A stretch of 64,000 nucleotides of DNA, taken from assembly GCA_020796225.1 (NCBI GenBank), contig CM036754.1, forward strand, positions 68,750,000 to 68,813,999, written 5' to 3'. The notes beneath the pieces were generated by a model. The model was not told where the DNA came from and ran no database searches. It saw only the letters and a list, made by a program, of their open reading frames with translations. Shown here piece after piece: positions 54,786 to 64,000 of this stretch. Both the position numbers and the translations under genes were made by a program. Numbering within the stretch: position 1 is the first letter of the stretch; every line of letters starts with the position of its first letter. This DNA comes from Arion vulgaris (Eukaryota; Mollusca; Gastropoda; Stylommatophora; Arionidae).

Positions 54786-54925
54786 ACTAGAATCCATTGA
54801 GAGAACACATCAGATCAGATTTGTTCACTAGAATACACTGAGAGAACACATCAGATCAGATTTGTTCACTAGAATACATTGAGAGAACACATCAGATCAG
54901 ATTTGTTCACTAGAATACATTGCAA
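54786..54925. repeat. About 41-bp tandem repeat (3.5 copies)
   Basis: Units of ctagaatacattgagagaac, acatcagatcagatttgttca. Confidence 0.85.
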
Positions 54926-55032
54926 TAATATTTGATGGCCGGTCCATTGGGTCTAGGTACTATTATACTAAGTCGTTTTGAATCAAGATATAATTTACTC
55001 GATGATTGAAGTCACAACCGATATGATTTCTT

Positions 55033-55288
55033 ATTCTTCCTCGTCGAATGCTTCATATCGATCACTTGTTAACCACTCTTTGTGATTTGTATGTGATCCG
55101 AGCCTAAGAGTGATTGTTCGGTGGGCCAGTTATGCGCCTACAGGTAGGCCAGCACATCCGATTTCTGCGACTCTTTTATTTACTAGGTAGTTTCCTAGGG
55201 CACTACCTTAGTCGTCTCTCACGACATGTCTTGTAGGTCTGTGGTACGATTCTTTGCTCCCCTTGAGAACCCCGGAATCACACAGGTG
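55033..55288 (-). mobile_element. SINE family C, inverted copy at the satellite edge
   Basis: The minus strand matches 35541-35805 (caaatcacaaagagtggtta, acaagtgatcgatatgaagc). Its 5' end (plus strand cccggaatcacacaggtgat) lies directly against the 28-bp satellite. Confidence 0.78.
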
Positions 55289-55292
55289 ATAT

Positions 55293-58200
55293 GATTTCAA
55301 ATAGCTCTGAATGGACTCACGATTTCAAATAGCTCTGAATGGACTCACGATTTCAAATAGCTCTGAATGGACTCACGATTTCAAATAGCTCTGAATGGAC
55401 TCACGATTTCAAATAGCTCTGAATGGACTCACGATTTCAAATAGCTCTGAATGGACTCACGATTTCAAATAGCTCTGAATGGACTCACGATTTCAAATAG
55501 CTCTGAATGGACTCACGATTTCAAATAGCTCTGAATGGACTCACGATTTCAAATAGCTCTGAATGGACTCACGATTTCAAATAGCTCTGAATGGACTCAC
55601 GATTTCAAATAGCTCTGAATGGACTCACGATTTCAAATAGCTCTGAATGGACTCACGATTTCAAATAGCTCTGAATGGACTCACGATTTCAAATAGCTCT
55701 GAATGGACTCACGATTTCAAATAGCTCTGAATGGACTCACGATTTCAAATAGCTCTGAATGGACTCACGATTTCAAATAGCTCTGAATGGACTCACGATT
55801 TCAAATAGCTCTGAATGGACTCACGATTTCAAATAGCTCTGAATGGACTCACGATTTCAAATAGCTCTGAATGGACTCACGATTTCAAATAGCTCTGAAT
55901 GGACTCACGATTTCAAATAGCTCTGAATGGACTCACGATTTCAAATAGCTCTGAATGGACTCACGATTTCAAATAGCTCTGAATGGACTCACGATTTCAA
56001 ATAGCTCTGAATGGACTCACGATTTCAAATAGCTCTGAATGGACTCACGATTTCAAATAGCTCTGAATGGACTCACGATTTCAAATAGCTCTGAATGGAC
56101 TCACGATTTCAAATAGCTCTGAATGGACTCACGATTTCAAATAGCTCTGAATGGACTCACGATTTCAAATAGCTCTGAATGGACTCACGATTTCAAATAG
56201 CTCTGAATGGACTCACGATTTCAAATAGCTCTGAATGGACTCACGATTTCAAATAGCTCTGAATGGACTCACGATTTCAAATAGCTCTGAATGGACTCAC
56301 GATTTCAAATAGCTCTGAATGGACTCACGATTTCAAATAGCTCTGAATGGACTCACGATTTCAAATAGCTCTGAATGGACTCACGATTTCAAATAGCTCT
56401 GAATGGACTCACGATTTCAAATAGCTCTGAATGGACTCACGATTTCAAATAGCTCTGAATGGACTCACGATTTCAAATAGCTCTGAATGGACTCACGATT
56501 TCAAATAGCTCTGAATGGACTCACGATTTCAAATAGCTCTGAATGGACTCACGATTTCAAATAGCTCTGAATGGACTCACGATTTCAAATAGCTCTGAAT
56601 GGACTCACGATTTCAAATAGCTCTGAATGGACTCACGATTTCAAATAGCTCTGAATGGACTCACGATTTCAAATAGCTCTGAATGGACTCACGATTTCAA
56701 ATAGCTCTGAATGGACTCACGATTTCAAATAGCTCTGAATGGACTCACGATTTCAAATAGCTCTGAATGGACTCACGATTTCAAATAGCTCTGAATGGAC
56801 TCACGATTTCAAATAGCTCTGAATGGACTCACGATTTCAAATAGCTCTGAATGGACTCACGATTCGCTCATGACTACATTTCAAATAGCTCTGAATGGAC
56901 TCACGATTTCAAATAGCTCTGAATGGACTCACGATTTCAAATAGCTCTGAATGGACTCACGATTTCAAATAGCTCTGAATGGACTCACGATTTCAAATAG
57001 CTCTGAATGGACTCACGATTTCAAATAGCTCTGAATGGACTCACGATTTCAAATAGCTCTGAATGGACTCACGATTTCAAATAGCTCTGAATGGACTCAC
57101 GATTTCAAATAGCTCTGAATGGACTCACGATTTCAAATAGCTCTGAATGGACTCACGATTTCAAATAGCTCTGAATGGACTCACGATTTCAAATAGCTCT
57201 GAATGGACTCACGATTTCAAATAGCTCTGAATGGACTCACGATTTCAAATAGCTCTGAATGGACTCACGATTTCAAATAGCTCTGAATGGACTCACGATT
57301 TCAAATAGCTCTGAATGGACTCACGATTTCAAATAGCTCTGAATGGACTCACGATTTCAAATAGCTCTGAATGGACTCACGATTTCAAATAGCTCTGAAT
57401 GGACTCACGATTTCAAATAGCTCTGAATGGACTCACGATTTCAAATAGCTCTGAATGGACTCACGATTTCAAATAGCTCTGAATGGACTCACGATTTCAA
57501 ATAGCTCTGAATGGACTCACGATTTCAAATAGCTCTGAATGGACTCACGATTTCAAATAGCTCTGAATGGACTCACGATTTCAAATTGCTCTGAATGGAC
57601 TCACGATTTCAAATAGCTCTGAATGGACTCACGATTTCAAATAGCTCTGAATGGACTCACGATTTCAAATAGCTCTGAATGGACTCACGATTTCAAATAG
57701 CTCTGAATGGACTCACGATTTCAAATAGCTCTGAATGGACTCACGATTTCAAATAGCTCTGAATGGACTCACGATTTCAAATAGCTCTGAATGGACTCAC
57801 GATTTCAAATAGCTCTGAATGGACTCACGATTTCAAATAGCTCTGAATGGACTCACGATTTCAAATAGCTCTGAATGGACTCACGATTTCAAATAGCTCT
57901 GAATGGACTCACGATTTCAAATAGCTCTGAATGGACTCACGATTTCAAATAGCTCTGAATGGACTCACGATTTCAAATAGCTCTGAATGGACTCACGATT
58001 TCAAATAGCTCTGAATGGACTCACGATTTCAAATAGCTCTGAATGGACTCACGATTTCAAATAGCTCTGAATGGACTCACGATTTCAAATAGCTCTGAAT
58101 GGACTCACGATTTCAAATAGCTCTGAATGGACTCACGATTTCAAATAGCTCTGAATGGACTCACGATTTCAAATAGCTCTGAATGGACTCACGATTTCAA

Positions 58201-61200
58201 ATAGCTCTGAATGGACTCACGATTTCAAATAGCTCTGAATGGACTCACGATTTCAAATAGCTCTGAATGGACTCACGATTTCAAATAGCTCTGAATGGAC
58301 TCACGATTTCAAATAGCTCTGAATGGACTCACGATTTCAAATAGCTCTGAATGGACTCACGATTTCAAATAGCTCTGAATGGACTCACGATTTCAAATAG
58401 CTCTGAATGGACTCACGATTTCAAATAGCTCTGAATGGACTCACGATTTCAAATAGCTCTGAATGGACTCACGATTAATGTGTTACGATTTCAAATAGCT
58501 CTGAATGGACTCACGATTTCAAATAGCTCTGAATGGACTCACGATTTCAAATAGCTCTGAATGGACTCACGATTTCAAATAGCTCTGAATGGACTCACGA
58601 TTTCAAACTCAGTTATCTCTGAATGGACTCACGATTTCAAATAGCTCTGAATGGACTCACGATTTCAAATAGCTCTGAATGGACTCACGATTTCAAATAG
58701 CTCTGAATGGACTCACGATTTCAAATAGCTCTGAATGGACTCACGATTTCAAATAGCTCTGAATGGACTCACGATTTCAAATAGCTCTGAATGGACTCAC
58801 GATTTCAAATAGCTCTGAATGGACTCACGATTTCAAATAGCTCTGAATGGACTCACGATTTCAAATAGCTCTGAATGGACTCACGATTTCAAATAGCTCT
58901 GAATGGACTCACGATTTCAAATAGCTCTGAATGGACTCACGATTTCAAATAGCTCTGAATGGACTCACGATTTCAAATAGCTCTGAATGGACTCACGATT
59001 TCAAATAGCTCTGAATGGACTCACGATTTCAAATAGCTCTGAATGGACTCACGATTTCAAATAGCTCTGAATGGACTCACGATTTCAAATAGCTCTGAAT
59101 GGACTCACGATTTCAAATAGCTCTGAATGGACTCACGATTTCAAATAGCTCTGAATGGACTCACGATTTCAAATAGCTCTGAATGGACTCACGATTTCAA
59201 ATAGCTCTGAATGGACTCACGATTTCAAATAGCTCTGAATGGACTCACGATTTCAAATAGCTCTGAATGGACTCACGATTTCAAATAGCTCTGAATGGAC
59301 TCACGATTTCAAATAGCTCTGAATGGACTCACGATTTCAAATAGCTCTGAATGGACTCACGATTTCAAATAGCTCTGAATGGACTCACGATTTCAAATAG
59401 CTCTGAATGGACTCACGATTTCAAATAGCTCTGAATGGACTCACGATTTCAAATAGCTCTGAATGGACTCACGATTTCAAATAGCTCTGAATGGACTCAC
59501 GATTTCAAATAGCTCTGAATGGACTCACGATTTCAAATAGCTCTGAATGGACTCACGATTTCAAATAGCTCTGAATGGACTCACGATTTCAAATAGCTCT
59601 GAATGGACTCACGATTTCAAATAGCTCTGAATGGACTCACGATTTCAAATAGCTCTGAATGGACTCACGATTTCAAATAGCTCTGAATGGACTCACGATT
59701 TCAAATAGCTCTGAATGGACTCACGATTTCAAATAGCTCTGAATGGACTCACGATTTCAAATAGCTCTGAATGGACTCACGATTTCAAATAGCTCTGAAT
59801 GGACTCACGATTTCAAATAGCTCTGAATGGACTCACGATTTCAAATAGCTCTGAATGGACTCACGATTTCAAATAGCTCTGAATGGACTCACGATTTCAA
59901 ATAGCTCTGAATGGACTCACGATTTCAAATAGCTCTGAATGGACTCACGATTTCAAATAGCTCTGAATGGACTCACGATTTCAAATAGCTCTGAATGGAC
60001 TCACGATTTCAAATAGCTCTGAATGGACTCACGATTTCAAATAGCTCTGAATGGACTCACGATTTCAAATAGCTCTGAATGGACTCACGATTTCAAATAG
60101 CTCTGAATGGACTCACGATTTCAAATAGCTCTGAATGGACTCACGATTTCAAATAGCTCTGAATGGACTCACGATTTCAAATAGCTCTGAATGGACTCAC
60201 GATTTCAAATAGCTCTGAATGGACTCACGATTTCAAATAGCTCTGAATGGACTCACGATTTCAAATAGCTCTGAATGGACTCACGATTTCAAATAGCTCT
60301 GAATGGACTCACGATTTCAAATAGCTCTGAATGGACTGATTTAAATAGTGATGACTCACGATTTCAAATAGCTCTGAATGGACTCACGATTTCAAATAGC
60401 TCTGAATGGACTCACGATTTCAAATAGCTCTGAATGGACTCACGATTTCAAATAGCTCTGAATGGACTCACGATTTCAAATAGCTCTGAATGGACTTATT
60501 TTAAACATGATAATCTCACAAATAGCTCTGAATGGACTCACGATTTCAAATAGCTCTGAATGGACTCACGATTTCAAATAGCTCTGAATGGACTCACGAT
60601 TTCAAATAGCTCTGAATGGACTCACGATTTCAAATAGCTCTGAATGGACTCACGATTTCAAATAGCTCTGAATGGACTCACGATTTCAAATAGCTCTGAA
60701 TGGACTCACGATTTCAAATAGCTCTGAATGGACTCACGATTTCAAATAGCTCTGAATGGACTCACGATTTCAAATAGCTCTGAATGGACTCACGATTTCA
60801 AATAGCTCTGAATGGACTCACGATTTCAAATAGCTCTGAATGGACTCACGATTTCAAATAGCTCTGAATGGACTCACGATTTCAAATAGCTCTGAATGGA
60901 CTCACGATTTCAAATAGCTCTGAATGGACTCACGATTTCAAATAGCTCTGAATGGACTCACGATTTCAAATAGCTCTGAATGGACTCACGATTTCAAATA
61001 GCTCTGAATGGACTCACGATTTCAAATAGCTCTGAATGGACTCACGATTTCAAATAGCTCTGAATGGACTCACGATTTCAAATAGCTCTGAATGGACTCA
61101 CGATTTCAAATAGCTCTGAATGGACTCACGATTTCAAATAGCTCTGAATGGACTCACGATTTCAAATAGCTCTGAATGGACTCACGATTTCAAATAGCTC

Positions 61201-64000
61201 TGAATGGACTCACGATTTCAAATAGCTCTGAATGGACTCACGATTTCAAATAGCTCTGAATGGACTCACGATTTCAAATAGCTCTGAATGGACTCACGAT
61301 TTCAAATAGCTCTGAATGGACTCACGATTTCAAATAGCTCTGAATGGACTCACGATTTCAAATAGCTCTGAATGGACTCACGATTTCAAATAGCTCTGAA
61401 TGGACTCACGATTTCAAATAGCTCTGAATGGACTCACGATTTCAAATAGCTCTGAATGGACTCACGATTTCAAATAGCTCTGAATGGACTCACGATTTCA
61501 AATAGCTCTGAATGGACTCACGATTTCAAATAGCTCTGAATGGACTCACGATTTCAAATAGCTCTGAATGGACTCACGATTTCAAATAGCTCTGAATGGA
61601 CTCACGATTTCAAATAGCTCTGAATGGACTCACGATTTCAAATAGCTCTGAATGGACTCACGATTTCAAATAGCTCTGAATGGACTCACGATTTCAAATA
61701 GCTCTGAATGGACTCACGATTTCAAATAGCTCTGAATGGACTCACGATTTCAAATAGCTCTGAATGGACTCACGATTTCAAATAGCTCTGAATGGACTCA
61801 CGATTTCAAATAGCTCTGAATGGACTCACGATTTCAAATAGCTCTGAATGGACTCACGATTTCAAATAGCTCTGAATGGACTCACGATTTCAAATAGCTC
61901 TGAATGGACTCACGATTTCAAATAGCTCTGAATGGACTCACGATTTCAAATAGCTCTGAATGGACTCACGATTTCAAATAGCTCTGAATGGACTCACGAT
62001 TTCAAATAGCTCTGAATGGACTCACGATTTCAAATAGCTCTGAATGGACTCACGATTTCAAATAGCTCTGAATGGACTCACGATTTCAAATAGCTCTGAA
62101 TGGACTCACGATTTCAAATAGCTCTGAATGGACTCACGATTTCAAATAGCTCTGAATGGACTCACGATTTCAAATAGCTCTGAATGGACTCACGATTTCA
62201 AATAGCTCTGAATGGACTCACGATTTCAAATAGCTCTGAATGGACTCACGATTTCAAATAGCTCTGAATGGACTCACGATTTCAAATAGCTCTGAATGGA
62301 CTCACGATTTCAAATAGCTCTGAATGGACTCAGATTTCAAATAGCTCTGAATGGACTCACGATTTCAAATAGCTCTGAATGGACTCACGATTTCAAATAG
62401 CTCTGAATGGACTCACGATTTCAAATAGCTCTGAATGGACTCACGATTTCAAATAGCTCTGAATGGACTCACGATTTCAAATAGCTCTGAATGGACTCAC
62501 GATTTCAAATAGCTCTGAATGGACTCACGATTTCAAATAGCTCTGAATGGACTCACGATTTCAAATAGCTCTGAATGGACTCACGATTTCAAATAGCTCT
62601 GAATGGACTCACGATTTCAAATAGCTCTGAATGGACTCACGATTTCAAATAGCTCTGAATGGACTCACGATTTCAAATAGCTCTGAATGGACTCACGATT
62701 TCAAATAGCTCTGAATGGACTCACGATTTCAAATAGCTCTGAATGGACTCACGATTTCAAATAGCTCTGAATGGACTCACGATTTCAAATAGCTCTGAAT
62801 GGACTCACGATTTCAAATAGCTCTGAATGGACTCACGATTTCAAATAGCTCTGAATGGACTCACGATTTCAAATAGCTCTGAATGGACTCACGATTTCAA
62901 ATAGCTCTGAATGGACTCACGATTTCAAATAGCTCTGAATGGACTCACGATTTCAAATAGCTCTGAATGGACTCACGATTTCAAATAGCTCTGAATGGAC
63001 TCACGATTTCAAATAGCTCTGAATGGACTCACGATTTCAAATAGCTCTGAATGGACTCACGATTTCAAATAGCTCTGAATGGACTCACGATTTCAAATAG
63101 CTCTGAATGGACTCACGATTTCAAATAGCTCTGAATGGACTCACGATTTCAAATAGCTCTGAATGGACTCACGATTTCAAATAGCTCTGAATGGACTCAC
63201 GATTTCAAATAGCTCTGAATGGACTCACGATTTCAAATAGCTCTGAATGGACTCACGATTTCAAATAGCTCTGAATGGACTCACGATTTCAAATAGCTCT
63301 GAATGGACTCACGATTTCAAATAGCTCTGAATGGACTCACGATTTCAAATAGCTCTGAATGGACTCACGATTTCAAATAGCTCTGAATGGACTCACGATT
63401 TCAAATAGCTCTGAATGGACTCACGATTTCAAATAGCTCTGAATGGACTCACGATTTCAAATAGCTCTGAATGGACTCACGATTTCAAATAGCTCTGAAT
63501 GGACTCACGATTTCAAATAGCTCTGAATGGACTCACGATTTCAAATAGCTCTGAATGGACTCACGATTTCAAATAGCTCTGAATGGACTCACGATTTCAA
63601 ATAGCTCTGAATGGACTCACGATTTCAAATAGCTCTGAATGGACTCACGATTTCAAATAGCTCTGAATGGACTCACGATTTCAAATAGCTCTGAATGGAC
63701 TCACGATTTCAAATAGCTCTGAATGGACTCACGATTTCAAATAGCTCTGAATGGACTCACGATTTCAAATAGCTCTGAATGGACTCACGATTTCAAATAG
63801 CTCTGAATGGACTCACGATTTCAAATAGCTCTGAATGGACTCACGATTTCAAATAGCTCTGAATGGACTCACGATTTCAAATAGCTCTGAATGGACTCAC
63901 GATTTCAAATAGCTCTGAATGGACTCACGATTTCAAATAGCTCTGAATGGACTCACGATTTCAAATAGCTCTGAATGGACTCACGATTTCAAATAGCTCT
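55293..64000. repeat. 28-bp satellite, about 311 uniform units, open-ended
   Basis: gatttcaaatagctctgaat plus ggactcac repeats head to tail for 8.7 kb to the window edge. Almost all units are identical. Exceptions seen: inserted or altered blocks near 56865-56878, 58476-58488, 58607-58616, 60337-60354 and 60496-60520, a substitution at 57587 and a one-base deletion near 62332. There are no unique spacers, so it is not a CRISPR array. On the minus strand each unit contains gtgagt. Uniformity implies very recent amplification or conversion; assembly copy number may be inaccurate. Confidence 0.97.

Noticed and set aside
55293..64000. CRISPR array (28-bp repeats)
   Set aside because: The units are contiguous with no unique spacers, no cas genes are present, and the genome is animal. 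It is a satellite.
1..64000. Prokaryotic defence island or retron
   Set aside because: The reverse transcriptases are non-LTR type with endonuclease or RNase H, accompanied by SINEs, MITEs and splice sites; no operons or ribosome binding sites.

Overview
The window is nuclear DNA from an animal, most likely a lophotrochozoan and probably a mollusc. An 18S rRNA 5'-end fragment at 52455-52588 (minus strand) has a mollusc-like start. The non-LTR retrotransposons, tRNA-related SINEs, hAT elements and a Penelope-like endonuclease fit an invertebrate genome, and nothing looks bacterial. No complete protein-coding gene is visible. Most long reading frames are broken transposon proteins or by-products of tandem repeats.

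Layout. 1-11100: dead LINEs on both strands, SINEs and minisatellites, including a LINE RNase H gene split by a hAT element (8991-9483) and a Penelope-like GIY-YIG endonuclease remnant (9625-10100) followed by a degenerate hammerhead-like motif. 11271-17518 (minus): the only host-gene candidates, two short ATG exons that each end at a GTAAGT donor. 12290-16320: minisatellites, RNase H LINE remnants and SINEs. 18140-26700: LINE tails, two copies of a GC-rich composite retroposon, hAT transposase remnants, a LINE split by a hAT element with perfect 8-bp duplications, and a head-to-head poly(A) retroposon pair. 26700-42450: quieter AT-rich DNA with hAT-type MITEs, TA-flanked MITEs, SINEs, a 1.85-kb LINE and several minisatellites. 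42467-44710: a 64-bp satellite interrupted by a small retroposon. 45100-50700: SINEs and LINEs, including one with a 5' inversion. 51164-53124: a retroposon fused to the 5' ETS and start of 18S rRNA, bounded by a 12-bp duplication. 55293-64000: an almost perfectly uniform 28-bp satellite of about 311 units that runs off the window.

How the parts relate. The SINE A tail resembles the 3' end of the LINE at 5347-6653, which suggests a SINE/LINE partnership. SINE families A, B and C share a head and differ in the tail. Several retroposons sit inside tandem arrays that continue on both sides. Many insertions can be dated relative to each other from target-site duplications. I found no evidence of a new defence or signalling system. 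The most unusual object is the 18S/ETS retroposon chimera.
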